Shown: positions 44,816 to 58,600 of the stretch, piece by piece
How positions within the stretch are numbered: position 1 is the stretch's first letter
Layout of the letters: the number at the start of each line of letters is the position of its first letter
Origin: Isoetes taiwanensis
Lineage: Eukaryota > Streptophyta > Lycopodiopsida > Isoetales > Isoetaceae
Assembly: GCA_021234155.1 (NCBI GenBank)
Contig: JAJEKV010000011.1
Span: 17,440,677 to 17,504,676 of the forward strand
Direction: 5' to 3'
Length of the DNA stretch: 64,000 nucleotides
Program-made: the position numbers and the translations under genes
The notes under the pieces: model-generated
Seen by the model: the letters and a program-made list of their open reading frames with translations, nothing else
Databases searched by the model: none
Told to the model about the DNA's origin: nothing

Positions 44816-46379
44816 TATACGTCTCTTATAACGTTTTGAATCATTTAAAAGACTTATTGGAGCAATGTAATGTGAAAATGTTAATTTCTTTCACAAACTT
44901 TAAAAACAGACATGAAATGTTCTTTGGTCGAATGATTGATTGCCATGGATAAAATTTGCAATTTGTTCATAAATTCATCAACAAACATCACTAGCTACAA
45001 TCTTATTGAGTTTTGGTACCATAACTTTGGAGCTAACTTAACCTTTTAAGCTCTAAATATGTTTATCCTATTACTATAGATCTTGATTAACACTAGAACT
45101 ACATGGTTACATAGTAGCTATACTATATTTGACCTTTTCTCTCCTCCAATTGTCTCTATTTTGCAAACCGGGTTGGTGTTAACGTGGAAGGTTATGGAAT
45201 GACACAAAAATGTATACTATGCACTTTGTATGTTATTGTTTAAACTATTCAATTTCAATTCAATAATAGTGCACTTTGCAATTTACTCGATATAACTTTA
45301 TGTTTATGCTTAAGAATTTGTTGCAACAACTTTGCATTAAGGTTACACGGCTTTGGGGCTAGAGAAATCAGTCTTCTACCAGGTTGCCTTGAATGTTAAA
45401 GTGTTGAAGTACATTTATGAATATTTTGCAACTACTTTTCATTGAGGATACATGGTTCTTGGGCTTGAGAAATTAGTCCTCTACTAGGTAGCCTTAATGG
45501 TTAGATGTTGAGTTCTAGTTTAGAACAAGTAAAATTAAAATAGTAGCAGGATCTGTGGGATGGACCTGGGTAATGCCAGGACAGACCTTCTCAAGCTCTA
45601 GTGAGGTGCTAGTGTTTGGAGTAATAGTGTTTGCTAGAATAGATCCTAGTAGATAGCAAGTATATATATATATATGTAAAAGTAGAATGCATCATTTGTT
45701 TCCCTCATGAGGCTTATAGATGGGCTTTATTATAGCATTATAACATATATTTTTAATATGAATTCTGTATATGAAATTGTTTAATTAATATTGATATTAA
45801 TATAACTTATGAATGCCTCAAAAGATCATTATACTATAGCACTATAGCCTTTATGGTTAAAAACTCATAGCCATAAGAATTAAGTCAAAACTTGGAATGA
45901 AAAGAGAGAAATAGTTCTCCAACCTCAAGCAGCTTTTTTGAGCAAAATGGAGTTTAATGACCTCAATTGGTGTCAAATGATAGTCATCAAATACACGAAC
46001 ATGCAACTCCATGTATTTTATCGTAAAACAACACTTACTCTCAACTTTAGCAAGGTTTGGACCCCTTTGTGAGAGGAAAATGAGAAATGCATTTCTGGAC
46101 TAGTGGAAAAACTGCCAGTTTCTCTAAAGTTTGAACAATCACCACAATGTGTAGGTGATTCCATTAACCATGAAATTCGCATTAAACATTAAGAATCAAA
46201 TTAAGATTCAAAAAATGGTGTTATATAGTAAAATTGAAATTTCTTCTATTAGATACATAGGTTTAAGTAGCAGGAGGTATGTTGGACCAATTCTGATCCA
46301 TGAACCTGATATGGTTTTCTGGACAACTCTAATGCTAATAACACACCCTCCCGGGACCTGAAAATTGGCAAGCATTTCA
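44816..46379. other. No gene supported
   Basis: AT-rich; a (TA)n tract at about 45,660-45,675. No recognisable protein. Confidence 0.35.
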
Positions 46380-47257
46380 ATAAGACCACTATTAAGAAAA
46401 TTGTTGGAACTGCCTTCTTGATGATCACATGCTTCATCATCTGCCAAGTTCACCTGGTCCAACAAGCAAGATGGAAATAATAGAGTCTTTTGTGCCCTTG
46501 ATAGGTTGTATGTCACAAACATGAACAATCCCTTCCGGGATAATTGCATTGTTAATAGTGATGAAAGCACTTCAATCTCTGGTCATCAACAACAGTTCTT
46601 GAGAACCAAGCTGGATTTGACCTATAAAAAGCAAGGTAATATATCCTTTAACTTGAATTGTTCCTTGCTTAATTTTGAAAAAATATGTGAGGATTTTAGA
46701 GCCTTCTATACATCTCTTCCTAGTATTAATGATAACCATTCTATGAGTAATTTTTATGGCAAGATTAAGGCTTTTAAATTATGGATCAAGGGTTGGTCTA
46801 AAAATCTTCATGAACTAAAGGCTGCTGAAAAGAATTTCTATGTTTATCAAATCATGCCGATCAAAATTCAGCTTCAAAATGATCCTCACAATCTTGATCT
46901 TCATCTTGAGAGTAATCTTGAATATGCTATCAAAGTCATTGAATTGGAGGCTAAAGGAATAGCTATCAGATGCAAGCTCAAATACCACACCAAAATGGAT
47001 AGAGGAAATTCCAAATTCTTTTTCCAAGTGGCAAAGGATAGGCTTATGAGATCTAATATCTCCTATATGGAAACGGATTCTAACTGCACCTTGGAAAACC
47101 ATCAAGATATATCTAGTTTCTTTATGGTAAATATAAGGTTTGTTTCTCCGCTCAAAATTGTAAACCCTTGGAAATGTCTAAAGCCACTGAATTCTTCAAC
47201 ATAGTTGACAATTTATCTCAAGCTCCTATTACTCCTACAGACAGAAAATTGGATGAT
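46380..47257 (+). pseudogene. L1-type LINE ORF2 fragment: end of endonuclease to linker
   Basis: AKFTWSNKQDGNNRVFCALD is the typical FTWSN...LDR block near the end of the AP-endonuclease domain. The ORF at 46,506-47,204 then covers the region between endonuclease and reverse transcriptase, with MDRGNSKFFFQVAKDRLMRS matching the usual GD-x-NSKFFH site. It ends around NLSQAPITPTDRK and is cut by another LINE fragment. No reverse transcriptase follows. Confidence 0.75.
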
Positions 47258-47265
47258 CTTCCAAG

Positions 47266-47480
47266 GATCCCACACTTCTGCCCCATACAGGAGAACTAGC
47301 TCGATCAAGGCCCTAAACAGGTGTGACTGGTGGCCCCATGCATATAACTCTGCCTTGTGGCTGTGGCTCTGCATGGCATATAGTGCTTTCCAACCCGTCG
47401 TGACACGCAACCTGATGGCATCATCCTAGTGGGTGGTAGTAGAGAACTCGATCCCCAAGTACTTGTAGGTCGGAGCCATC
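47266..47480 (-). mobile_element. Short LINE fragment (GGACGTT family)
   Basis: Minus strand reads MAPTYKYLGIEFS, WKALYAMQSHSHKAELYAWG and LLYGAEVWDP, the same block that opens the fragment at 32,086. It abuts the L1-type fragment at about 47,260. It lacks a 3' end, so it did not arrive by simple 5' truncation. Confidence 0.8.
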
Positions 47481-47485
47481 AAAAT

Positions 47486-49140
47486 GACATACTATACATA
47501 TGATATGCAATATTAAAGTAAAAATGAAAACACAATCGCATATGGGTAGCGAAGCAATGCTTTAAGCATAACTGTCATAAACAAACCAAAGTCACATGAA
47601 CCTGCTGATAAGCCAAAAGCAAAGCATCAAATGATAAGGTACCTGTCAAGAGAACAATGCTCCCTAGACCCAAATTGCGATAGATGGCTAATGAAGTAGA
47701 TTTCCAGAAAAAGCTAGAAGTATACAAAGCTCTTCCAAAAAACACAATGCAAAAACTAGAGCTTGTTCAATATCATATCTTGTTCCCAAAAGATTCAATG
47801 TAGTTCTAACAGTGTAGAAAAAACTCAACATACTTACGTATAGGTAAAGCCAAGTATAGAAAAATTCAAATTGATGTAGATGATAAGGCATACCGAGATA
47901 TAACTGCCCATAAAATGCAAATGCAAGCACAAGTTTGCAGAAATGGAACTCATGATATACATTACCTGGAATGCTAACATATGGAAAAACAACATCTAAG
48001 GAGCGAAAAAAGATATCCAAAAGGAGGTGGGCAAAGAAAGGGCATAGTGTTGTGGTCGAGTAAGACTGAAAAAGACAAGACAGAACAGGATAGGAGAGGA
48101 ATCAAGGGGAAGGGTGCAGTCAACATGTAGTGATCCCAATAGTTGAGCTTAACAAATATGAGAGAAGAGGAGAAAAACCCAATAGAGGATGGCACAGACG
48201 ATATTGAAGCTATTGATGTAGTTGCCTAATGTGAGATTGCAGGCAACTCGATGTTCCCCTGGTAGAAATATGGCCAGAAAGTTTGCGACACGACTTGTAG
48301 TCATAGAATGTCGAAGAATAATTGGAGGAAAAAAGAAGAATTCTATGGAATGTGGATGAGAAAGGAAGATGCATCTAAGATGATCCGAGAATTCTAAAGC
48401 GAGAATGTCCAACACTTTAATTCCCAACTTTACATAACCCTTCTGCCAAGTTTATAATCAGCAAATATACCTCATATCCAAAAACCAAAGATCAAAACCC
48501 AGAATGATGTATGAAGATGAAGTGAACTGCGATCAAATTCCCACAGAATGCAAAACCAAACATAAGTCCAGATGCAAAATTTGATATTCATGACATGCAT
48601 ATAAGAAATTTGTTCTAAAATAGACCTGATGTATTGATCAAGGCGAATAAACCCATAGAAATATGTAAAAGAGCATGCAAATCAACATGTAAAAAAGCCA
48701 ATGTTCATAAGTATCCAATGAGACGTAAAGTATACGAGCAACAACTTAGATCACAATGAAAGTAATTATCCAGAGATTAATATCAGGATCAAAATAAGCT
48801 AATATGGGCAAATACCAGATAAGAAATCAAGTATGCCATCTCCCAGATTAGCATCCCACAAATGACCGAATGCACTCTATATGTCAAAAACAATATACAC
48901 TTGCAAAAAGACATTGTATAGAACATACACTTCAAATTACTAATTAAAAATCATGCCAAGGCACCCCATACGTTGAGAGTAAATGAATCTCTAAAATTCC
49001 AAATAAATTCCATGCAACTCTAGAAGCACAAATGACGAGGCAATCAAATTGATGGATTCATAGAAACAAGAAGAAATTGCCTTGTATCATGCACAAGAAC
49101 AACCATATTAGAATAGAATAGAATAGAAAAAAAAAAAAAA

Positions 49141-49171
<31 letters not shown>

Positions 49172-50329
49172 ACAAAAGGCCTTTTACGTAGAAAATGTTC
49201 AAACAAAAAATCGTCTACATAACCCTAAGCAAAAATACCGACATATAGAATACTTTGCAAACTCCTGAAACCTTAGACTAACCCATGCAAGCCAACATAT
49301 GCACATCGAATTGGTAGATATTAAACACAAGTCATTTAGCGATAATTGAAACAAATGAGATGGCATACACAAGTCAAGTAGCAATATCTTAAACAACTGA
49401 GATGGCACACCATCTGGACATCTGGACCGAAAGGAGAAACAATGCCCAAAAATAACATAAATATCGCATAGATCCAAGGGTAAAAATAACAACAACATAG
49501 CTGATGAGGGATACCAGGCGAAAATAACCCTCACACAAATTGCAGAACGGGACATGCCGATCCACATCTGTTTGAGTTTTTGTGTAAGCTGAAGCATGGA
49601 AGCAAATCAGTGGCTTTTGTGTAAGCTTGGACATGGAAGTAAATCGGAAGTAAATGATCGACATCTGTGCCCCCTGATGCAAGAATCACAGAGTAGAGAA
49701 ATGGTCAGACAAGGGAAGCTCATTTGTAAGCTGGAAAAAAGGATGGGCGACGATGCAGAGGGCAACATAATAGGGGCGGCAAAAAGGAGTTGTGGATGAG
49801 CTTGGAATATGGTTGAATCGACCAGTGTCAACAAGATGGATTCTCGTAAAGTTTTAGCAGAAGATCTAGATAGATGAATTTCTTAGCAAAAATGCAGAAA
49901 AATATGAAACTACCAGAAAAAATTACTAGAATCAAAGCAAACTTGAGAGGTCTGATCTGTACGTCTGGTTATTACCTAACTTATTTGCAAACAATCAAGC
50001 CGATGCAAGCATGATAGGCTTACAAAGATAAGCTAAATCCGGTACTTACAACTAGCACAGAGGACTGGGTAAGCAAGAACATCCGAACTTTAACTTAGCT
50101 GTTGGTTCAGTATATGGGAATGTTTTTACTGTCTAGAGGCCCAGTGCAAGACTTCCCTGGAACTAAAAAGCAAAACGAAAATAGATGTAAGCCCTCTCTG
50201 TGCCTGGATCCTGGGTCAGCATAACAATCCCACCAGTAAGATAAACTAGTCAGAAATCCGCTGCAAGTTCGATAAAGTAGTCAGAGATTTGCCACTCCTA
50301 GATTAGACTAAATCATTATAAACCCTAAA
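47486..50329. other. No gene supported; A-rich low-complexity tract
   Basis: Several ORFs under 135 codons exist on the minus strand without recognisable domains. At 49,116-49,167 three AGAAT units run into about 40 nearly pure A, possibly a LINE tail on the minus strand beside a poly(A). Confidence 0.35.
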
Positions 50330-50334
50330 CATGA

Positions 50335-51050
50335 TTTTGCGAAGGCATATGACAGTATCAACTGGGAATTCATGCGTTTGTGTATGCTCATATTAAGATT
50401 CGGCCAACAATTCACATCAGATGTCATGAAGCTGCATGCCTCCGCTCAAGCTATTGTTCTCTTTCATGGGTGAGCCATCAAAGTTTTTTCCACATGGTCG
50501 GAGTATTTGTCAGGGATGCCCTTTAGCATCACTACTCTTCACGCAGTTATTTGTTGTTGCATCAGCGGAGGGGCTTCTTCAGGATCACGCTATGAAGGAT
50601 GGTACACAGAAGTTTGCAATCAATATGCAAATGACACGTTTCTCTTTCTGATCACTAATTTTGAGAATCTTGAAACTGCAAAACAACTCTTAGACATATT
50701 CTCACTGGCTTTCGGTGTATTGGTGGATTAGCAAAAGTGTACAACTTTATGGACATTGGGCACTCTGATTTTGGCATATTATCATGATTATCTATGGAAG
50801 CCTCTTGCTTTAAATTACTTGAAATTCTCGTTGGCATTCATGTTAATACAAGAGCAACATGGGAATAAATTATTAAGGGTTTGAAAAAATACCTATTTTG
50901 GTGGTCAACTGCAAAATTATCTGTCGTTGGTCGCATTACAATGGCCAAATTGGTTCTCATCATAACTATGTTTATATGGCCTCCTTTTGCTAGCCCCATA
51001 GTACATGATCTCATTGCATTAGTCTGAGACTTCATGGGGGGTATAATGTC
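50335..51050 (+). pseudogene. L1-type LINE reverse transcriptase fragment
   Basis: DFAKAYDSINWEFMRLC (motif A), SICQGCPLASLLFTQL (motif B), QYANDTFLFLI (YADD now YAND), LAFGVLVD and KNTYFGGQLQNYLSLV correspond to the L1 element at 12.3-13.1 kb. It is riddled with stops and frameshifts and ends near a DFMGG relic of NFIWGG. Confidence 0.85.
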
Positions 51051-52361
51051 AACCCTTGTGACAAGCCATAGGTCTAGTGACAACTTTGTGTCGAATGCTA
51101 CTATCTTGACACAAAGTGCTTGTGTTGTGTCAAAATTGTGTCTAGTGCGTAGCGTCAAATATTTCATCGAAAGAACGATCTCTTTTTTGTCAACATTTTA
51201 GCACAATTTAAGTAGGCTATTGCAAGAACTTTTGAACAATATTAGAGCAAAGTTGTGACAACCTTTTCTTAAGACCTATAACAAAATGTTACTCAAAATT
51301 TCCTGTAATATTTCCTTCGTCGAGACTTTTCTAGCTCTTTTCCGACGTTTTCATTGCGAGGAGGATGATGAATTTGATGAAGGCAAGGATGAAGAAGATG
51401 ATTTGGCCACCCGTCATGGCAAACCATTTTTCCCACTATTGTAGCCATTAGTCTTCGAGCTCGACATTTCATTTGACATTTGAAAATAGATCTGGTGACA
51501 CAAAACCCATGGTAAAAATGTTACCTAGAAGAAAACCCAGAAGTAAAAAGCAACATTCTTTTGATATTTGATAATGGATCTTAGACACAAAACCCATGGT
51601 AAAAATACTGCCTAGAAGAGGTCTTCGTTCGAAGAGAACTCAGAAGTAAAAAGAAACATTCTTGATATTTGCAAATGGATCTTAGACATAACCCATACCG
51701 AAAAGTCATAAAAAAACAACATTTTTTTTTGTGATACATTTGGATTCAAGATTTTGTGATAGAAGATTTTATTTCGAAGCTTTTTACAACCAACATCTCA
51801 TACCGAGAACCATGCCCATGGTAAAAAATAACCAACCAAAAGGAAAAATTAATAGAGGAAAAAAAATTACAGAAAAAAAAGGCGCCATAAATCCTACCAG
51901 TTGCTTTTGTGCCACATCGAAGTTCATGGCCGAGTCTTGCCATTGCCTCGGATCTTCTATATCTCGATCTTCTATGTCTCTGCTGCTCTGAAACTCGCCA
52001 GTCTGTATTGCTCTCGGGCCTCTCTAACAAGTAAATGCCATTACGTTTTGCTCATTCCTTGGTTCTCGGAGGTATTTCTATTTTGGCATCTGACCGTTGC
52101 TTCTCTTTCCGTATCTGCAAATGGATCTGACAAAGGCAAAGGCCTAGCCACAGAGGCGTTCTCGGAGGTATTTCTATTTTGGCATCTGACCGTTGCTTCT
52201 CTTTCCGTATCTGCAAATGGATCTGACAAAGGCAAAGGCCTAGCCACAGAGGCGTCCAATGCAGGTATGTATCCCGAACCCTTTTGCTAAATTTGCGTAC
52301 TTAAAATAACTCTATAAATATCTGGCCTTTGAGAGCAAGCCGGTGTAGATATGGTTAATAC
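51051..52361. other. No gene supported; contains 96-bp duplication
   Basis: Short sub-repeats such as ACCCATGGTAAAAAT recur at about 51,507 and 51,593. The ORF at 51,901-52,290 is lengthened by the 96-bp duplication below; no domain recognised. Confidence 0.35.
52063..52254. repeat. Exact 96-bp tandem duplication
   Basis: 52,063-52,158 and 52,159-52,254 appear identical. The period is a multiple of three. Confidence 0.95.
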
Positions 52362-53380
52362 TAATTTTTATATGTTGAATGTTAATGGTTTGTGTTGCAA
52401 AAACAAATTTTTTGGCCCCTTCGGCGCCTTAGGGACGTCACCCCCCTCGGTGTGACAAAAATTTTAGAATTCAAACAAAAAAAAACTAGAATTCATTTGA
52501 GGCTTTCATCACCTGTAGCTTTTGAATTTGATCACAATAAAACAAATAGAACATAAGTAGAAGTTACCATAAAGATGGAGCAGATTGATCCCATTATTCT
52601 GAAAGTCATAAAGTTTGCAACACCCATACACAAACATTTTTCAACTGGAATGTAACAGCAGCCTTTGGCCTCCATGGATTCTTGTGGTGAGAAACCAAAG
52701 TGGGAAACTTTTCTGCTTGTTAGCTCAAGGATCTAGAAGCCTTAGAATTTGCTTAATAACTGCCTCAAAATTTAAAAATACATGGTACTTTTTTGCAAGC
52801 TTCATTCGGAATGAGCCATAAAACAATATCCAATAGCGCAATCCTGTATTAATCAGCTGGTAGGATGTGAAAGCCTACCAAACCCGGCCAAAAAATTGCT
52901 GTTTTAGCATAGATAACTTAACCAAACATATCCATATCATACACTATCAAAAAGATCTCGGAGAGAGCTTTCCAAAGCAATAAAAATCATCTCAAACAGA
53001 GCTCTGGATCAAAAGTTATGATAAGAAATGTGTTGCCGGTGGGGAAACTGCACTACATGCGCCCTTCAAGCCCTTCATGTGCCCATTATGCACCACACAC
53101 AAAAAGAGGGCTTTTGTTGTGAGCCATTGGTTGTTGACCATTGAAAAAAAAAAAGGCTAAAATCAATATGCACCACACGCACAAAAAAAAGGCTTTTGTT
53201 GTGAGCCATTGGTTGTTGACCATTGAAAAAAAAAAGGCTAAAATCAATGGCTCAGAAATGGTGCACTCTAGATGTACGCATTAGTACATCCATTTGAATA
53301 CATCACGAAATCATAGGAAAACCTCAGTGAAAAGCGTACAAAACCACAAAGAAAACCCCCTGTTATTATGCTACATATTT
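52362..53380 (+). repeat. Dispersed repeat, copy B
   Basis: Matches 15,262-16,233. It lacks the inverted-repeat arm to the left and has an extra internal copy of the GGGCTTTTGTTGTGAGCC module (about 53,105-53,235). It probably interrupts an L1-type LINE whose pieces lie at 50.3-51.05 and 53.47-53.9 kb. Confidence 0.85.
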
Positions 53381-53470
53381 CCATAACCTCTCCTATGGCC
53401 AAATGGGTAGCAATTACAGATTTTAAAATCCATGTGAGCTCGTACATGGCGCTGGCTTTTGGGATAAGTA

Positions 53471-53900
53471 CATGGCTTTGTACTTTGGTGGCAAGTTTTA
53501 CATAGGTGTTTGCATGTAAATGCCTTGCGGAATCGCTACGGTCTTCGCGTCTCTGGAGTACGTCCGCTTCGCCTTTCAAATGTCGAAACACTTGAGCATT
53601 GCATTTTTTTTTGTCTAGAAGTTCAATCAACATGGTCCTGGATACAAGGTTTATTTAAGAGTACGCTAGATAGCCAATCTGTTCTTCTGGAATCCTACCC
53701 AAGTTCATGGGCCCCACTTAAGCATAAGGCGTTTCATCTAGGGTCGGTTACTGTGGTCAATTTGGGAGCGTCGTAGGTTGTATATTTTTCAAGGTATTTA
53801 TTCATCTTTTCGTAGTGTTATTGTTGTAGCCCAGGCTGAGATATTGATGGCTTATAAGTCTTCTTCCCTCAGGGAAGAAATGAGAGACCTAATCAATTTA
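53471..53900 (+). pseudogene. L1-type LINE C-terminus (zf-RVT) fragment
   Basis: WWQVLHRCLHVNALRNRYGL, then NVETLEHCIFFCLEVQSTWS (zinc-knuckle remnant) and LLESYPSSWAPLKHKAFHLG parallel the L1 end at 13.8-14.2 kb (HRCMRVNTVVHRF, IEHCFFLC, YPSSWDKLAKRAFHL). Frameshifts follow. Confidence 0.8.
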
Positions 53901-53934
53901 TAAGGCTAAATCATGCCCAGATGTCTTATACAAA

Positions 53935-55643
53935 ATAATAATGGCCTCTTCACCAGGCCCACTACATTGATGCGTTTGCTCTACAACAACAATATCATGC
54001 ATCGTGGACATTTCCTTTTTTGTTTTTTTCTTGAAGAACTCAATACTTAAATTAAAAAAGAGAAAAAGGTTACAAGAAAATGCTAAGGAAGATGGAGATA
54101 ACCCTAAACCTCACCCTTAAACCTCAAACTCATATACTGACCATGAAGATGAGGTCTAATCTCTTGGTAGAGACCAGTAGCAGGAGTGTGCACAGCTCTA
54201 AAACTTGCCTAACATCTCTGCTTCCACACTAACCAACAAACTAAAGCACTGCAAATATGAAATGCTCACTTGTTAAAGCGTGGCCATCTGCTAGGAAAGA
54301 GACCGAGCAGGACTTCGTGGCTCATGAGATGTGTACGAAAGGATGCATCGACTTGCATCCAAAAAGGTTCACATCAGGCTTAGAAGAACGAACTTTAACA
54401 TTGGTTCCCAGTGCCATATGCACAATCAGCCAGAGAATAATAGAATACTTGGGGGAATTGTTCTTCTCCCACACCCTGGGCCAAACTACCCATTGGCAAC
54501 TAGTAGTTTCAGATGTCATTCATCGAGGCGATGGAGGCATATAAGGCTGAATAATAGTTTTTAACAAAGTGTTTGTCCTAGGGAATATCAACTATAAGCT
54601 GCCACATGGGCTCAATACATTACAAACATTCTTGTAGATGGGCTAGGCATTCTTGCACTCGAGAATGGAAATGAGCAAGCTATTCTGCAACATGTATCTT
54701 CATCCATGATGCTATGGAGCATTGGTCTTGATTGTTCTAGCTCCTCCCCCTCAATTGGCCGCCCCTAACTGGGCCGCCCCCAGAGACCCTTCCATATAAC
54801 AAGATGAAGTTGGTTATATCAGCTTTCTTGAATCATGACACATAACCCTCTAGTGCCACACCTTAACAATCAAACTTTAGAAGCAAAACATTCTTAGCCT
54901 GAGATTCCATTGGCGGACGTTATTGCCTGGCATTTAGCAACAAGCCAATCAAATGGATTGATGGCAAACTTCTAGAGTTACAGTGTGATTCCATTAACAC
55001 AGGTAGTTTAGGTTTGGGAAGATGATGTGGAGCATTCGAGAGAGGCTGGGGAAGAGATTAACTATAGGACAACTGTCAGGGGATTGTCCCTGACAATTTG
55101 GTGGGAAGGAATTGCCGGCATCAAGATCTTCACACGCACTCCTGATCTCCGACGGATTTGCTCCACGATTTGATTTCAGCTCCAAAAAATTGCTGCAGTA
55201 AAATCAACGCAAGGGAGGAGGCAGTTTTGGTGAAAGAACTGCCCCTTCCCGGACTCGAACCCTTGTGCAAACTACTGTATTACGGTTCGCATGCTGACGT
55301 GGCAAGTTGTTATTGGATACGGGCAAATGAGAGGAACTCTTGGATGCCCTGCTCGATGGATCAAATCAACTAAATCAGCGCAACGTTTTTGATGAACCCT
55401 AAAGAAGGAGTTCGGTTCTGCGTGGCGATGGAGCCGCTGGCACATTAGGGTCTTTTTCGAACACGGTTAGTACGCTTCTTCTTTTCCGTTTCTACGGCGG
55501 CGGTGTGCCATGCTCTTCGAACTACGGCATCCCAGGTTGAAGCCGGAATACCCCCATATGGCGCATTAATCTGAAGTATACAGTTCCTTTCCTGTCTGTT
55601 GGATCCGCATTAGTTTTGGGAAGGAAAAGATTTGAGGGTAGGT
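53935..55643. other. Intergenic region and SERRATE upstream region
   Basis: No gene supported. A telo-box-like AACCCTAAA lies at 55,395-55,403, about 245 bp above the SERRATE ATG, a motif common near start sites of plant housekeeping genes. A possible 5'-UTR intron donor (CACGGTTAGTACG near 55,463) cannot be confirmed. No clear TATA box. Confidence 0.4.
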
Positions 55644-58600
55644 ATGGCAGATGTTATGGACCTGCCGCCCGAGCCATTGCCAAGGGATGACAGGCGTCGT
55701 GAGCTGAAGGATAAGCCACTGGATGACAGAAGAAGGGATAAGGACCGGCGGGATGAAAGGGGTATTCGGGATGTTAGCAAAGGCAGAGATGATAAGGATG
55801 ACAGACCACCCAGGCTAGAAAAGGATGATAGACCTCCTCGACGAGACCATGGAATTGAGAAAAGAGACAAGGATAAAGATCCCAGAGATCATAAGCGCCG
55901 GAAAAGCCCTAGCCCTCCACCTTATGGCAGAGACCGACGACATTCTCCATCTTACAAACGCACCAAACGAGATGATGATGATATTGACATGGGCAGAGGA
56001 GTTCTACTTTCTGGCAGGTACATATCACTGATCTTTTAGCATGTAATTAGAGATCATGCGGTAAACATGCCTGTTGATTTAAAGCCTTGGAATCCTAAAA
56101 CCTTACCTAGTCTTTCAAATTAAAACTCTAGGAAGCCTAGGATACAGTTTTGACAGAGCAAACACCTCTTTAGTCAATTGGGTGGTTGGCGTGGCTGAAG
56201 TCAGTCTGCTTACTGATTTGGTTTCTTGTCTGCATTATACTAGATTTTTCTTGTTTTTTGCAGGTGAGAAAGGTTGTATTGGCCCTGTAGATAGGTTTTG
56301 TAAACATGCAGAGCTGCTCTCTGCTCCTGAGTGTGTAAGAACCTCTGGCAAAGCTGCTCTTTGCCAGACTATGCCTATTGTAGAGAGTGATGATACTGCA
56401 CTGCATATGAATGCAAGTTTTCAACTGAAGGACAATACATTCAGTCAAGATGCAGGCGTTTTTCAATGTATAGATGGTGATTTGCTGATTGAAGACAAAG
56501 GGGAAGATGTGCTTCCTGTATGTAGGTGTCATCTATTACTTGAATTATTCATGGCCATTTACCGCCACAGGGTTTGCAGTTTACTGTACTGCTTAGAAAC
56601 GTCTTCTTCGGTTTTTTAGTACTAATGTTGTGGAGGGATTTCATTAATGTATGTGCTGTTTTATTCTAGGTATAATTATGATATGGTGAGCGGCAGAGGA
56701 GATGACAGGTCTCATGGAAGGCACAACAGTTCTCGTGCTAGTAAGAATTTAACGTTATAGTTTCTTATTGGTTCTCACTTCTACAGAGAACCTTAAAAGT
56801 ACATGATTGTTATTTCTATATTGGTCCGTTGTCAAATATCGACTTCAATTTACATTTTCATGCACAGTAGGAATGTAGTGTGATGCTGAGATATAGAGAA
56901 CAAACACGTATTTTCATGATTAATTTGCATCGACTTACGTTGTTTGGTCATCGTTATTATGTTCCGCTGGCACAGCATATTATAAGATGCTTATAATTAT
57001 ATTGTTATTTGTGTTTGTTTCTAAGACTGGCCTGGCACTGGACGTGGTGGTCCCAATGATTCTAATGCTGCTGGTGGTCGAAGGTATTTAGCTGAAATTA
57101 GTACTTGTAAGGATTTCTTATAGTCATCTACTTAAACAAATTGCATACTTTCTGTAGGGATGGATTGATGACATACAAACAGTTTATTGTGGAACTGGAA
57201 GATGATATTCTTCCTGCAGAAGCTGAACGCCGGTAATAATTGTACTTACTGCTTTCTGGAAAACCACTGTATTCACCTTACCCATATACATTAATTATTA
57301 TTTAAATGCTTTTATAGGTATGAGGAGTACAAAACAGAGTACATTTCGACTCAGAAGCGAACCTACTTTGAGCAACACAAGGATGATGATTCGTATGGAT
57401 CTTTTAGCTCTCACTTCCACTTTTGATAGATACTATTGTCAATCATGTTGGTTTGCTTTTTTTTGTTCAGATTACGGGAAAAGTACGATCCATCACGTTT
57501 AGAAGCTGTGCTAGCAAGGTTTGTGCATTTCTAGCAGGTGACAGTAAATGATTTTATTTTTTCCTTCCCACTTATAGCTGGGTTATGAACAGGAGGATTG
57601 AGAATGCAAGGAACTTAGCAAAAGAGTTCCAATCGGAACTTCATGCTGGCTCACTTGACTTGTGAGTACAAATGTCAAGCATTTATATTTGTTTAAGTTA
57701 TACGATTCCTTCATGGAGTAACTCCGTTCTTGTTTCCAGGGGCCCAAATGCTCTTGGGAATAAATCTAGAGCAGATGGGGATCCAATGTCAGATGATGAT
57801 CAAGACGGCAGCCTAAAGAGAAGGAAACCTTCTCGCAAAGATAATGACTTGGAAGCAGCACCTCGAGCACCTGCCTTAAGTTCAGATCCAAAAAGGATAT
57901 CTAAAGATATAGATCAAGCGCGAGCATTGATTAGAAAGTTAGATGCTGAGAAAGGAATTCAGGGAAATGTTCTTGTGCAGAATGATCAACAAGGTGTTGA
58001 TGCAGATGGGTCAGTTGGTCCTATTGTCATTGTCCGGGGCATAAATCAGGTGAAAGGTTATGAAGGAATAGAGCTTTTAGATGTTTTGATCACGTATCTT
58101 TGGAGAGTGCATGGGCTAGACTACTATGGAGTGACTGAGCTGAAAGAATCACCTAAAGGGCTTCGGCATATGAGGGCAGAAGGTAAAACTGGAGAAACAG
58201 TGAATGCTTTAGATTGGGAGAAAAAGTTAGACTTGACCTGGGAGAACAGGTTACAAGGTCAAGACCCGGTTGAGGCTATGCTTGGGAAAGAAAAACTTGA
58301 GAGTGTTGCCAATGCTGCGCTGGACCCATTGGTACGCAAAATAAGAGATGAAAAATATGGCTGGAAGTATGGTTGTGGAGCAAAAGGCTGCACAAAACTT
58401 TTTCATGGACCAGAATTCGTTCACAAGCATCTCAAACTTAAGCATTCCGATATGGTTAGTGATGTTGTTGCAAAATCAAGGGAAGAACTGTATTTCCAGA
58501 ATTACATGAAGTAAGTTTTGCGACATCAAACATGATGTTGAATTTTAGGTTTTCAGTGCCTTTCCAAACTCATAAAAAATCAGTGGCATACGTTTTTATT

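Noticed and set aside
47688-49682. Minus-strand ORFs rich in Phe, Leu and Cys
   Set aside because: Typical of AT-rich non-coding DNA; the apparent membrane segments are composition effects.
55243-55262. B-box-like GGTTCGAGTCC on the minus strand
   Set aside because: No matching A box and the surrounding bases do not form a T stem, so neither a tRNA gene nor a convincing SINE.
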